From Maribacter_C sp947494565 (GTDB lineage: Bacteria; Bacteroidota; Bacteroidia; Flavobacteriales; Flavobacteriaceae), in NCBI RefSeq assembly GCF_047345415.1, contig NZ_JBLFEP010000003.1, positions 1-64,000 on the forward strand: a DNA stretch of 64,000 bases. Direction: 5' to 3'. Under the pieces are notes generated by a model. The model searched no databases and was not told the DNA's origin. It saw nothing but the letters and a program-made list of their open reading frames with translations. Within the stretch, counting starts at the first letter, position 1; the number at the start of each line of letters is the position of its first letter. Below, piece by piece: positions 8,252 through 17,864 of this stretch. A program made the position numbers and the translations under genes.

Positions 8252-9775
8252 TTAGGTCAATAGATCTTTGACCACGTGACCGTGCACATCGGTCAAGCGA
8301 TAGCGACGGCCTTGGTGTTTGAATGTTAGGCGTTCGTGATCAATACCAAATAGATGCATCAGTGTAGCATGAAAGTCGTGTACGTGTACGGGGTCTTTGA
8401 TGACATTATAACTGAAATCATCCGTTTCACCATGAGTGTAGCCTTGCTTCACACCAGCTCCGGCCATCCACATGGTAAATGCCTTGGGATGATGGTCGCG
8501 GCCATAGTTTTCGGGTGTCAGTTGGCCCTGCGAATATACGGTACGACCAAATTCACCGCCCCAAACTACTAAGGTGTCTTCAAGCATACCCCGCTGTTTG
8601 AGATCTTTGATCAGTGCGGCATTGGCCTGGTCCGTCCGCTTGCATTGCGCTTTGACACCGCCGGGACAATAACTGTGTTGGTCCCATCCTTGATGGTACA
8701 ATTGAACGAACTTCACATCTTTCTCCAACAGTTTTCGTGCCATCAAACAGTTTGCAGCATAAGTGCCGGGATCTCGGCTATCTTCCCCATACATGTCAAA
8801 AATATAATCGGGTTCATCTGACATATCGGTTACTTCCGGAACTGACGTCTGCATGCGGAATGCCATTTCATATTGTGCCATTCTGGCCTGGATTTCGGGG
8901 TCCCCATAAGCATCATGTTGTACTTCGTTCAGTTTTCCGAGGTAATTCAACATTTGCCTTCTGTCATTGCCATCGTAATTTTCGGGATCGCTCAAATACA
9001 ATACCGGATCTTTTCCAGATCGAAATTGTACCCCTTGATGTTCGGTTGGAAGGAAACCGTTGCCCCATAAACGGGAATATAAGGGCTGCCCGCCCATATT
9101 TTTGGTAATCAGTGTGATAAAGGTCGGCAGATTCTCATTATCGGAACCGAGGCCGTAGCTCAACCAAGATCCGATCGATGGTCTACCGGGTAATTGGTTT
9201 CCGGTCTGCATAAAGGTTATGGCCGGATCGTGATTGATTTGATCGGTTTGCATCGATTTGACAAAGCAAAGTTCATCCACTACTTCGGCGGTGTAAGGAA
9301 GTAGTTCACTGACCCATGTTCCGGTCTCCCCATATTGCTTGAAATCAAAAATCGATGGGGCCATCGGAAAACTGGTCTGCTCAGCGCTCATAGCGGTCAA
9401 ACGCTGCCCCTGACGAACCGAATCGGGTAAGTCTTGCCCAAACATATTCTTTAGTTTTGGCTTGTAGTCCCACATCTCTAATTGAGAAGGGCCTCCACTT
9501 TGAAAAAGATACACAATGCGCTTGGCCTTGGGTAAATGATGGGGGAGACCCAATCGGTTTTTGTTATAGGACTTCAATAGCGCGTCAGGACTAGAGGTAT
9601 CTAGAGCACCATTCTTAACCTTTGCAAAGGCCTCATCCGCATTGAGCAAAGATCCCAAAGCGATCGCACCTAGGCCCATCGAGGTTTTCGTTAGGAAATT
9701 GCGGCGATCCATTAGACGCTCAATCTGTTGTAAATCTTTATTGTTCGACCTTAAGTCGTCGTGATTATGACACAT
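8252..9775 (-). CDS. DUF1501 protein, Tat-exported, alkaline-phosphatase/sulfatase-like fold
   Basis: This 507-aa protein begins with a short cytosolic leader and a twin-arginine signal (DRRNFLTKTSMGLG, near residue 23). The mature part has the DUF1501 blocks VYLFQSGGPSQLEMWDYKP, NHDPAITFMQTG, a QLYHQGWDQHS stretch and LVVWGGEFGRT...GRDHHPKAFTMWMAG near the C terminus. DUF1501 is related to the alkaline phosphatase superfamily but its function is not established. A second ATG at the MDRRNF methionine is possible; the upstream ATG has an AAGGA 15 bases before it. It lies 22 bases after the DUF1553 gene, its usual companion in Planctomycetes-type gene pairs. Confidence 0.88.
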   Translation of the reverse strand: MCHNHDDLRSNNKDLQQIERLMDRRNFLTKTSMGLGAIALGSLLNADEAFAKVKNGALDTSSPDALLKSYNKNRLGLPHHLPKAKRIVYLFQSGGPSQLEMWDYKPKLKNMFGQDLPDSVRQGQRLTAMSAEQTSFPMAPSIFDFKQYGETGTWVSELLPYTAEVVDELCFVKSMQTDQINHDPAITFMQTGNQLPGRPSIGSWLSYGLGSDNENLPTFITLITKNMGGQPLYSRLWGNGFLPTEHQGVQFRSGKDPVLYLSDPENYDGNDRRQMLNYLGKLNEVQHDAYGDPEIQARMAQYEMAFRMQTSVPEVTDMSDEPDYIFDMYGEDSRDPGTYAANCLMARKLLEKDVKFVQLYHQGWDQHSYCPGGVKAQCKRTDQANAALIKDLKQRGMLEDTLVVWGGEFGRTVYSQGQLTPENYGRDHHPKAFTMWMAGAGVKQGYTHGETDDFSYNVIKDPVHVHDFHATLMHLFGIDHERLTFKHQGRRYRLTDVHGHVVKDLLT

Positions 9776-9797
9776 ATTCGTTGTGTTTGTTCCTTAC

Positions 9798-12700
9798 TTA
9801 TCTTTTTGTTATCGCAGCATCCGAGTTGATAATCGTACTGGCCACTACTGCATTGGCAGCCACTGAGGCTTCATCATTGACATCCTTGGTCCGAAACGCA
9901 CCAGTATTCAGCCAACCTTCCGATTTCTGACTATTCGCTTTAAACTTGTCATATTCTCCCGATCTGAGGTCTGCCAATAACCGGAGTTCTTTTTCGTCAA
10001 TAGTTCTTCCCGTCAGTTTTTTGAAGGTGTCGGCGATACCTGTTTTAGGGTCGGAATAGTGTAGCATTTGATATCCCAATACACGCGAAGCCTCAATATA
10101 GGTCGGGTCGTTCATCAAGACCAAGGCCTGCAGCGGAGTATTGGTTTCTTGCCTTCGCACTGCACAAAATGATCGTTCGGGCGCATCGAAAGTAGCAATA
10201 GTCGGATGTGGAACCGATCGTTTCCAAATGGTATACATGCTCTTGCGATACAATTTCTCTCCTTTATCCTCTTCGTACGCCGCTCCATTGATTTTCCATA
10301 GGCCTGCCGGTTGGTAGGGCTTTACACTTTTACCACCGATTTTTCGATTGAGCAGTCCCGAGGCAAGTAGCGCATTATTTCGTAGCATTTCGCCTGTCAG
10401 TCTTCGCGAAGGTCCTCGGGCCAAGAGTCTATTCGCCTTATCCTTGGCCATTAATTCTTCACTGGCCAATGAAGATTGTCGATAGGTATTTGACATGACC
10501 ATAAGTTTATGGAGTTGCTTTACGTTCCATCCTGAATCCATAAACTCAAGAGCTAACCAATCAAGCAGGGCCGGGTGGCTTGGGAGTTCACCTTGGTTTC
10601 CAAAATCCTCAACCGTTCGGACAATTCCGGTTCCAAAGATATTTTTCCAGTAGCGATTCACGGTAACTCGGGCAAATAGCGGATTGTCTTTGCTAGTCAC
10701 CCACTTGGCCAGTCCCAATCTATTTTTTTTCAGGCTATCGGGAAAAGCGAATATTTTTTCCGGTGTATTTGGATACACTTGTTCGCCGTATTGGTCGTAG
10801 AGTCCTCGTTCAAGAACAAACGACTCCCTAGGTCGATCCATTTCCTTCATCACCATGATCTCTTGAACACGTTCCGCACTGTCCGCCTGTATTTCGCGCA
10901 CTTTTTCGAGTTCGTTCAAAGCGGTTTTAACTGGTTTCGATTTGCTGGATAGAAAATATTTTTTCAGCTGCTCTTTTTCTGTAGGACTCAGTTGGGTCGA
11001 ACTTTTGGCCAAAAGTGATTTGACGTGTTCCGGATTGCTTATCTGTTGAACTTCCAAGGGGCTCAATTCTTTGTCGAAGACCAATATGTCGTCGACAATC
11101 GCACCGCCAATACCTTTGCCGCGCCATCGGGCTCCAATCTGAAGCCCCGGTTCAATGGGGTGTTTATAGATAAAATCCTCGTAGGCGTTAAAAATAATAT
11201 CCTTGTACAGATTGTCCACTTCCGTTTCGGTCTCCAGCTTTTCGCTGTCCATGTATATATTCAATCCGTCCGCTTTGCTCGAACCATCATAGGTGAGGGT
11301 CAATTGTACCCAACGATTCTTTGGAACTTCTTTAGTGCTTAGTTTCACGATTGCATTGTCAGGCCAAACATGAGCCATGATCAACTCTAACTTATTCTCT
11401 TTCAATGAAACTTGATACCCGCGATAACTATGGAGACGGGTTCCGAAATTCTTGTGAAAAATGACCCCGTTTTCCAAATCCTCTGGTAATTTGACCTGAA
11501 TCCCTATACTAAAGGGTTCATTGCGGCGAAAGATTCCTATGGGGTTTAAGTCCAACCAGGCATCACCATCCATCTCCAATCCTTTACCGGAATGCCCGGC
11601 TACGATTTTAGCGATTTGTTTGGGCGCGAACTGCCGATCCATTTTTCCCTTTTGCGAAGGATTGAGTGCATTGTTCAAACTACCGTTCTTAAAGTCGATT
11701 TTGGCGACTAAATTACCGGGTGTAGCATTCGGATTGATTGTTTTATACCCTTCGGAGGCAATCCATTGCGTTGATCGACTTTCTTCTGTACTTAAGGTCT
11801 CGGCTAGACCGTCTTTTTTTTCGGCTACCAACTTATCGATATAGGTCAAGAATTTCTCTTGCTCATCGGTGGGTAATTGCATATTGGGTACGGGCATGGA
11901 CCAATCCCAAGGAATCTGACCTGATTCGTTAACGTTATTGAAAAAACTATACATTTCATAATAGTTTTTCTGCGAGATGGGGTCGTATTTGTGGTCATGG
12001 CATTTTGCGCAGGCCATGGTCAGGCCTAAAAAGGCTTCGCCTACTACGTTGGTGCGATCGGCAACATATTCTGAACGGAATTCCTCGTCTACGATACCTC
12101 CCTCAAGGTTTTGCGGATGTAAGCGCCCGAAGGTCGTTGCCAATAGTTGCTCTTTAGTGGCATCTGGCATCATATCGCCGGCAATTTGCCATCGCACGAA
12201 CTCATCGTAGGGCTTATTTTCATCAAAGGACTTGATGACCCAATCGCGCCACGGTGAAACATCTCGATAGCGGTCAACGGTATAGCCATGTGTATCGGCA
12301 TACCTCGATAGGTCCATCCAATCCAAGGTCATTTGTTCCGCATAATGGGGTGATGCCAATAGACGATCGACCTGTTTTTCATAGGCATCGGGCGAGATAT
12401 CTTTTGTAAAGGCCTCAATTTCTTCGAGGGTGGGGGGCAGGCCTGTCAAATCGAATGAGAGTCTTCTCAAAATAGTTTCTTTGTCCGCAGGCTCATTGGG
12501 TGCTAGTCGCTCGATCTCCAACTTCGCCAAAACAAAATTATCGATGGCATTGCCCACTTCATCAATGTGTGCTACTGTTGGCGGCTCTTGTTTTTCAGGA
12601 GGTATAAAAGCCCAGTGATCTTTGTATTCCGCGCCTTCTTCAATCCATCGGATCAACATGGCCTTCTCATAATCTGTTAAGAACAAATGCGTCTCGGGCT

Positions 12701-13037
12701 CGGGCATGACCAATTCGGGGTCATCTGTGAGTATGCGGTCTACTAGAAGACTTTTTCCAGCATTACCGGGTACAATGGCATAAGTACCGGGATTATTTTC
12801 CGATTCCTTATAGGCCAAATCAGCTAGATGTAGCTGTAGACCTGCTGATATTTTGTTTTCATCCGGCCCATGACAGAGATAGCATTTATCGGAAAGAATG
12901 GGCTTCACGTGTTGATTGAAATCGATTTCCTCGGGAAGCTTTTCGTATGCAATTTCTACTTCTTCGGGCATATCAGGACCACAGGAGGTCAATGTGAGGA
13001 AAATGAGAAATAGGGGGTAACTTATTTTTTTTAACAT
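9798..13037 (-). CDS. PSCyt1-DUF1549-LamG-DUF1553 lipoprotein (planctomycete-type cytochrome-like protein)
   Basis: This 1079-aa protein has a lipoprotein signal with the lipidated cysteine at residue 19. A PSCyt1 domain follows with a C-type haem motif KCYLCH (Cys52, Cys55, His56). Next come DUF1549 (about 155-360; DLTGLPPT and WMDLSRYADTHGY blocks), a second CAKCH motif near 343, a concanavalin/LamG-like domain (about 455-665), and DUF1553 (about 785-1040; VNRYWKNIFGTGIVRT, RRQETNTPLQALVLMND). It is probably an envelope-anchored redox or carbohydrate-binding protein. The family is abundant in Planctomycetes and Verrucomicrobia and has no firmly established activity. It is in one train with DUF1501, sulfatase and Gfo/Idh genes. 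Confidence 0.9.
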   Translation of the reverse strand: MLKKISYPLFLIFLTLTSCGPDMPEEVEIAYEKLPEEIDFNQHVKPILSDKCYLCHGPDENKISAGLQLHLADLAYKESENNPGTYAIVPGNAGKSLLVDRILTDDPELVMPEPETHLFLTDYEKAMLIRWIEEGAEYKDHWAFIPPEKQEPPTVAHIDEVGNAIDNFVLAKLEIERLAPNEPADKETILRRLSFDLTGLPPTLEEIEAFTKDISPDAYEKQVDRLLASPHYAEQMTLDWMDLSRYADTHGYTVDRYRDVSPWRDWVIKSFDENKPYDEFVRWQIAGDMMPDATKEQLLATTFGRLHPQNLEGGIVDEEFRSEYVADRTNVVGEAFLGLTMACAKCHDHKYDPISQKNYYEMYSFFNNVNESGQIPWDWSMPVPNMQLPTDEQEKFLTYIDKLVAEKKDGLAETLSTEESRSTQWIASEGYKTINPNATPGNLVAKIDFKNGSLNNALNPSQKGKMDRQFAPKQIAKIVAGHSGKGLEMDGDAWLDLNPIGIFRRNEPFSIGIQVKLPEDLENGVIFHKNFGTRLHSYRGYQVSLKENKLELIMAHVWPDNAIVKLSTKEVPKNRWVQLTLTYDGSSKADGLNIYMDSEKLETETEVDNLYKDIIFNAYEDFIYKHPIEPGLQIGARWRGKGIGGAIVDDILVFDKELSPLEVQQISNPEHVKSLLAKSSTQLSPTEKEQLKKYFLSSKSKPVKTALNELEKVREIQADSAERVQEIMVMKEMDRPRESFVLERGLYDQYGEQVYPNTPEKIFAFPDSLKKNRLGLAKWVTSKDNPLFARVTVNRYWKNIFGTGIVRTVEDFGNQGELPSHPALLDWLALEFMDSGWNVKQLHKLMVMSNTYRQSSLASEELMAKDKANRLLARGPSRRLTGEMLRNNALLASGLLNRKIGGKSVKPYQPAGLWKINGAAYEEDKGEKLYRKSMYTIWKRSVPHPTIATFDAPERSFCAVRRQETNTPLQALVLMNDPTYIEASRVLGYQMLHYSDPKTGIADTFKKLTGRTIDEKELRLLADLRSGEYDKFKANSQKSEGWLNTGAFRTKDVNDEASVAANAVVASTIINSDAAITKR

Positions 13038-13048
13038 AAAACTATAGC

Positions 13049-14374
13049 TTAATACGCTCTGTTTTTTCTGGTACGAAGTGCATTTGCCTCCGCGTCTCCT
13101 TTAAAATGTTGCTCTTCGGCATCCCAATTCAAGGGTCTTCCGAGTTGATAGGCAATATTCGCAATATTGCAGATAGACGAGGAACGATGACCTGTTTCGA
13201 CATCACATAAGGGTTGGGTCTTGGTTCGTATGGCATCTAACCAATCTTGATAGTGATTGCCACTGGAGTTATACAATCTTACATCGGAATCCTTTAATTC
13301 AGCGGAAAGCAGGTTCTCGGGGTTTGTATCCAAATAACTTCTACTGACATCAAGGGTACCTTCACTTCCGATAAAGCGAACTCCCCAACCACGGTCGAAA
13401 TCTTCGTGCACCATTTCAATTCCATTAGCGTAAAACATACGCAATCCGCGCACGGCCTTGGCATCAGTTGGCGGAATATAGCGTATGGGCCCAGAATCAT
13501 CCATTCCGATTCCCCATTGTGCAATATCGAACATGTGCGCTCCCCAATCACATAGAATACCACCACCTGTTTCTTTGAACTTTCTCCAATCGGGCCAGAA
13601 ATCAATAGTGTTGCTTGAGGGAGCCAGCCTGTGATTATGGGCTAGGAGAGGTGCCGGCCCGCACCATTTGTTCCAATCGACTTCTTTCGGTAACGTTTCC
13701 TCCGGCATATTGTACTCAATAGCAGGGTCTCCTACATTGACCAATATTTTGGATAGTTCACCGAGATATCCGTTCCGCACCAATTCGCAAGCTCTCCTAA
13801 AGTTTTCGGAAGATCGTTGCATGCTGCCCGTTTGAAGCACTTTGCCCGTTTTTTTTACGGTTTCTACCAATTCTATGCCTTCCGATATCCGATGTGTAAG
13901 CGGTTTTTCACAGTAAACATCCTTGTTGGCCTTTAGGGCATCAATAGCTTGAACGGCATGCCAATGATCAGGTGTTGCGATGACAACCGCATCAATGTCG
14001 GTACGTGCCAATAGCTCGGTATACTCATCGTACATGTTCACGCCCTCATACTTTCCTATGTTTCGGTGTTCGGCATATTGGCTTTCGACAAGACTCTTAA
14101 AAGCGGCATTTTTAGTGGTCCACACATCACAACCAGCTATGATCTGGGCCGAGGTTGCGGTAATAAATCGTTTGGCCAACCCGGTATTTTGCCTTCCCAG
14201 TCCTATAAAACCTAGGTTGATTTTATCGTTGGGAGCTACGTAACCTCTACCTAATACGTGCCTCGGCAGTATTGTGATTGCTCCGATAGCAAGCCCTGAT
14301 CGTTTTAGAAATGCTCTTCTACCTTTGGTTGTGCGATTGTCGTTTTTTGATTTTTTCATTGGCCTGTTTGACAT
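13049..14374 (-). CDS. Gfo/Idh/MocA family oxidoreductase, Tat-exported
   Basis: This 441-aa NAD(P)-dependent oxidoreductase starts with a twin-arginine signal (KGRRAFLKRSGLAIG). The Rossmann loop INLGFIGLGRQNTG is near residue 53. DAVVIATPDHWHA, the EKPLTHRI block with the family lysine, and a GGGILCDWGAHMFD block follow. Periplasmic Gfo/Idh proteins of this type carry tightly bound cofactor and are often linked to glycan modification or 3-keto-sugar chemistry; the substrate here is unknown. A 144-base gap to the upstream sulfatase suggests it could have its own promoter, although I see no strong one. An internal ATG at 14359 is an alternative start. Confidence 0.88.
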   Translation of the reverse strand: MSNRPMKKSKNDNRTTKGRRAFLKRSGLAIGAITILPRHVLGRGYVAPNDKINLGFIGLGRQNTGLAKRFITATSAQIIAGCDVWTTKNAAFKSLVESQYAEHRNIGKYEGVNMYDEYTELLARTDIDAVVIATPDHWHAVQAIDALKANKDVYCEKPLTHRISEGIELVETVKKTGKVLQTGSMQRSSENFRRACELVRNGYLGELSKILVNVGDPAIEYNMPEETLPKEVDWNKWCGPAPLLAHNHRLAPSSNTIDFWPDWRKFKETGGGILCDWGAHMFDIAQWGIGMDDSGPIRYIPPTDAKAVRGLRMFYANGIEMVHEDFDRGWGVRFIGSEGTLDVSRSYLDTNPENLLSAELKDSDVRLYNSSGNHYQDWLDAIRTKTQPLCDVETGHRSSSICNIANIAYQLGRPLNWDAEEQHFKGDAEANALRTRKNRAY

Positions 14375-14518
14375 TTATACCCTTAAAGATACAGATTTAA
14401 AAAAGTAGAATCAATGGCTATTACTAGACAAGATATGGACATTGGTGCGAAGAGATCGCAACGGATGTTTTATTCTGGAATACAAATGTTCTATGTGGAA
14501 AAATTAACCTAAATTCTT

Positions 14519-16030
14519 TCAATTGACCGCAATTTTTTGGTACAGTTCAGTCAAATCGAGTGGGTCGTTCAGTTCTTTCTGTAGTTGGAGAAGTTCTTGA
14601 AAGAGGGTTTGAACCTTTTCTTTATACGTACTATTGTTTGCCAGATCATTCATTTCTTCTGGATCGTTTTCCATATCGAACAACAATACTTTATCTAGTT
14701 TGGGATACACGATGAGTTTAAATCCATCTTTTCGGATCATGCGTTGAAACTTGATATAGCCGTTGTAGATCCCATCGTAATGACTATTGGTTCGGCTTCC
14801 GTCGACCAAATCCATAACACTATGAAAGAAAACGTATTCGGGTTTTTGAATTTCCGCCAGTTCCAAGCTGGTGGCCATGGCATCTTGTAGATAAATATCA
14901 GCAGCTATCTTTTTGCCGGCCGGAACATCCGGACCGACTATCATAAAAGGAGGCCGTATGCTGTGATCGAACTGGGTTTGCTTGCCCAAAAGGCCATGAC
15001 GCCCCATTGCCAAACCGTGGTCTGAGGTAAAAATGATATAGGTATTGTCCATTTTCCCTGTGGATTCAAGTCCATCCAGAATGGCTCCGATTTGATCATC
15101 TAAATGGGTGATCAGGGCATAATATTCCTTAATATGGGTTTTTATGGCATATTCGGTTCTGGGAAAGGGAGCCAAGGCCTCATCCCTTAAATCCTGACCA
15201 TTTCCGATACTGTCCTTAAAGGGATACATGGGGATAAAACTCTTAGGAACGCTGATATTTTCCAGAGGGTACATATCAAGATATTTCTGAGGGGCCTGAC
15301 GTGGATCGTGTGGTGCGTTAAACGCCAGATACATGAAAAAAGGTTTTTCGCTTTGTTCGGTTTGAGCGATAAACCCAAGAGCATCTTCCTTAAGGACCTC
15401 ACTCCAATGTTTACCACCTTGCCAAAACCCACCAAAGTCTTTATTCGTTGGGGTCCAAAGGGTATCGTTCTCATGTAAAGGTCTGTTGTAGCCGATGGCC
15501 CTAATGGCTTCGTCGGGTGCCTCTTCCGCTATCATTTTGTTGATATACGGAATCGTACCTTGATGGCTCCAAGCGTCCCTGGGCATTCCAGGTCGTACAT
15601 GCACCACGTTTTGAAAAACGGAATCGGCCGGTGCATCCACGTGCCACTTGCCGGTCATGTAGGTATCGTATCCGGCTCCCTCCATCAGTTTGCCCCATGT
15701 TTGATCAAAATTCGTATTCGTTTTCCAACCCTGGCGAAAATTATCAACATCCCAGACACTTCGCCCTGAAATAATCATGGCCCTTGAGGCGGCACAGACA
15801 GCACCGTTCCATGCGCCCATATTATAGGTATGTGTGAAAGTGGTGCCCTGATTTACTAAACGGTTGAGGTTCGGGGTTCTTACCTCCTCATTTCCTAAGG
15901 CTTGTATGGCGGTATAGGTTAGGTCGTCCGCGAAAACGAAAACAATGTTCGGTTTTTTTACGACTTCCTTTTGTTCAGCCTGACAACCCAGTATAAAAAG
16001 GGTCAGTAGAAGATAGCTCAGTTTTTTCAT
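14519..16030 (-). CDS. S1 family lipoprotein sulfatase (CAASR active site)
   Basis: This 503-aa type I sulfatase removes sulfate esters, most likely from an algal polysaccharide or its fragments. The start is taken at the ATG at 16030, 4 bases after the upstream sulfatase stop, because it creates a lipoprotein signal with the lipidated cysteine at residue 16. The catalytic block is AVCAASR with Cys79, to be oxidised to formylglycine; it is the CxAxR variant accepted by sulfatase-maturing enzymes. Metal-binding DD is at 35-36 (VFADDLTY), KWH near 147 and TSDHG near 325. The protein probably sits in the periplasm or on the outer membrane. Exact sulfate position and sugar are not readable. Confidence 0.92.
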   Translation of the reverse strand: MKKLSYLLLTLFILGCQAEQKEVVKKPNIVFVFADDLTYTAIQALGNEEVRTPNLNRLVNQGTTFTHTYNMGAWNGAVCAASRAMIISGRSVWDVDNFRQGWKTNTNFDQTWGKLMEGAGYDTYMTGKWHVDAPADSVFQNVVHVRPGMPRDAWSHQGTIPYINKMIAEEAPDEAIRAIGYNRPLHENDTLWTPTNKDFGGFWQGGKHWSEVLKEDALGFIAQTEQSEKPFFMYLAFNAPHDPRQAPQKYLDMYPLENISVPKSFIPMYPFKDSIGNGQDLRDEALAPFPRTEYAIKTHIKEYYALITHLDDQIGAILDGLESTGKMDNTYIIFTSDHGLAMGRHGLLGKQTQFDHSIRPPFMIVGPDVPAGKKIAADIYLQDAMATSLELAEIQKPEYVFFHSVMDLVDGSRTNSHYDGIYNGYIKFQRMIRKDGFKLIVYPKLDKVLLFDMENDPEEMNDLANNSTYKEKVQTLFQELLQLQKELNDPLDLTELYQKIAVN

Positions 16031-16034
16031 TGAT

Positions 16035-17855
16035 CTATAGCTTTTTGATTTCGATGTAATACGGTGACAAGTCGTCACCTTTTGAGGTTAAAAACGAACT
16101 TCTTAGTTCATGACTGCCAGGAGATAGGTTCGCCGAAACGGTAATATACTGATTCGACTCTCCGACATTGGAGGTAAATTTGGTGTCATCAATAGTTATT
16201 AGTCCCCCGTCAATTTTCAAGGCTTTTCCTTCGGGCAGGGCATCCTTGAATGAAGTGCCGGTGATTTCTTCAGTTGTGGCATTTATGGCCAATTTCGATT
16301 CGGGCGCATATCGGTAGAGCTTAAATTGATATTCCCCGGCTTCGGCCACGTGAATGCTGTAAAAGCCTGAAGGGTGTGCTTCGCCCTTTCTAATTTGCAC
16401 TTGGTTCCAAGGTAGATTGTCGGGGGTGTGCATATCGTGGATGGTCAATAGCACCGGGTTTGCCTCGGTACGCCCCACTGGAATCTCTGCATACCGAATA
16501 TCGGACTGAATATCGGCCCACCATTGGTCATAATGGGCGTTCAATTGCTTCACGCGTTCCGGATGGTCTTTGGCGATATCGTTTTGTTGTCCGGGATCTT
16601 CCTCGGTATTGTAGAGTTCAGTGCCGTTGACCAAACGCCAAGGCCCTTGCATTACGCAAGGATTTCGACCTTTCTCAGGAAGTTGATTGCGTTGGGTGTC
16701 TACCACCAACATACGATCCCCATTGATTTTTTCTCCTTTAAGAGTAGCGACCATGTTTTGCCCGTCCAAGGTTTTTTTGGGTATAAAGTCAATATCGACC
16801 AAGGCCGTCAAGGTCGGAAGCAGATCGACATGGGCTACTAAATCGTCAGTTTTTGTTTGTCGCTGAATAGCCCCGTCTGGCCAACTGATAAAGAAGGGAA
16901 CTTTGTGTCCACCGTCATAATGACTGCCTTTGGTGCCTCTTAAACCTGCGTTGTATCCCAGGGCTTTTTGTCCATTTTGAGGTCTGGAAATACCTGCTGC
17001 CGTACCATTATCGGTTGTGAAAACAATAATCGTATTATCAAACTGATCGGTGTCTTTCAAATGAGCGATCAACCTTCCGAAGTTATCGTCGATATTAGAG
17101 ATCATTCCATAGAACCGTTTCTGCGTCTCATTTAAGGGGGCAGATGCGTACTTATCCGCGTAGGACTTAGGTACATTGAACGGGCCATGTGCGGCATTCA
17201 AGGCCAAATAGAGGAAAAATGGTTCTTTCTGGGATGATTTGGTATAGCTGATTGCCTCATTGAACCAAACATCGGTACAATATCCCGAGGTTTTTTCAGG
17301 TGTCCCATTTCGAAAATAGGTGTCGTCAAAGTAGTCATTGTTCCAATAGTCAGGGGTTTGCTGAACTCCACCACCGCCGTGATAAAAAGCCTCTTGAAAA
17401 CCCCTATCGTGTGGCCTGAATGGATAGTTATCCCCTAAATGCCATTTGCCCAACATAGTTGTTTTATAGCCATTGCGCTGAAAGACCTCGGGCATTGTCT
17501 CTTCGTCTTCCAACAATATGGAACAGCCAGCAATGGTATGCCAGGCATTGTTTCTGTTCGCATTTCTGCCGGTCATCAATCCCGCGCGGGTCGGGGCGCA
17601 AGTGGTACCGACGTGAAAATTGGTCAGCTCTAGGGCGCTCTTGGCAAAAGCATCGAGATGCGGGGTTTTCACAATAGGGTTTCCATGGTAGGAAAGGTCC
17701 CCGTAGCCTTGATCGTCAGTGACGATGACAATGACATTCGGTCTTTTTGGATTAGCTTCCGTCTCGACATCGGCTTTTGACTTTTTCTCGGCACAAGCGC
17801 AAAAGAGCAGGAGCAGGGCTATGGTTGTTTTCTTTAGGTATTGGTTTTCGATCAT
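16035..17855 (-). CDS. S1 family lipoprotein arylsulfatase-like sulfatase (CAPTR active site)
   Basis: This 606-aa sulfatase has a lipoprotein-like signal ending FCAC (Cys19 or Cys21), an N-terminal TDDQGYGD metal block (residues 46-53) and the modified-cysteine motif TTCAPTRAG with Cys86, a CxPxR type. MLGKWHLG (near 134) and TTDNG (near 278) complete the active site. After the catalytic domain (about 40-450) there is a roughly 150-residue C-terminal beta-rich extension with GEYQFKLYRYAPESK and SPGSHELRS, which may bind carbohydrate. It begins 9 bases after the hybrid regulator gene stop and ends 4 bases before the next sulfatase, so these are co-transcribed. Substrate is unknown. Confidence 0.92.
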   Translation of the reverse strand: MIENQYLKKTTIALLLLFCACAEKKSKADVETEANPKRPNVIVIVTDDQGYGDLSYHGNPIVKTPHLDAFAKSALELTNFHVGTTCAPTRAGLMTGRNANRNNAWHTIAGCSILLEDEETMPEVFQRNGYKTTMLGKWHLGDNYPFRPHDRGFQEAFYHGGGGVQQTPDYWNNDYFDDTYFRNGTPEKTSGYCTDVWFNEAISYTKSSQKEPFFLYLALNAAHGPFNVPKSYADKYASAPLNETQKRFYGMISNIDDNFGRLIAHLKDTDQFDNTIIVFTTDNGTAAGISRPQNGQKALGYNAGLRGTKGSHYDGGHKVPFFISWPDGAIQRQTKTDDLVAHVDLLPTLTALVDIDFIPKKTLDGQNMVATLKGEKINGDRMLVVDTQRNQLPEKGRNPCVMQGPWRLVNGTELYNTEEDPGQQNDIAKDHPERVKQLNAHYDQWWADIQSDIRYAEIPVGRTEANPVLLTIHDMHTPDNLPWNQVQIRKGEAHPSGFYSIHVAEAGEYQFKLYRYAPESKLAINATTEEITGTSFKDALPEGKALKIDGGLITIDDTKFTSNVGESNQYITVSANLSPGSHELRSSFLTSKGDDLSPYYIEIKKL

Positions 17856-17864
17856 TGGTTTCTA

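Noticed and set aside
9798..13037. Reading the second CAKCH motif in the DUF1553 protein as a proven haem site
   Set aside because: A CxxCH alone does not prove haem attachment in this family, so only the N-terminal PSCyt1 motif is described as likely.
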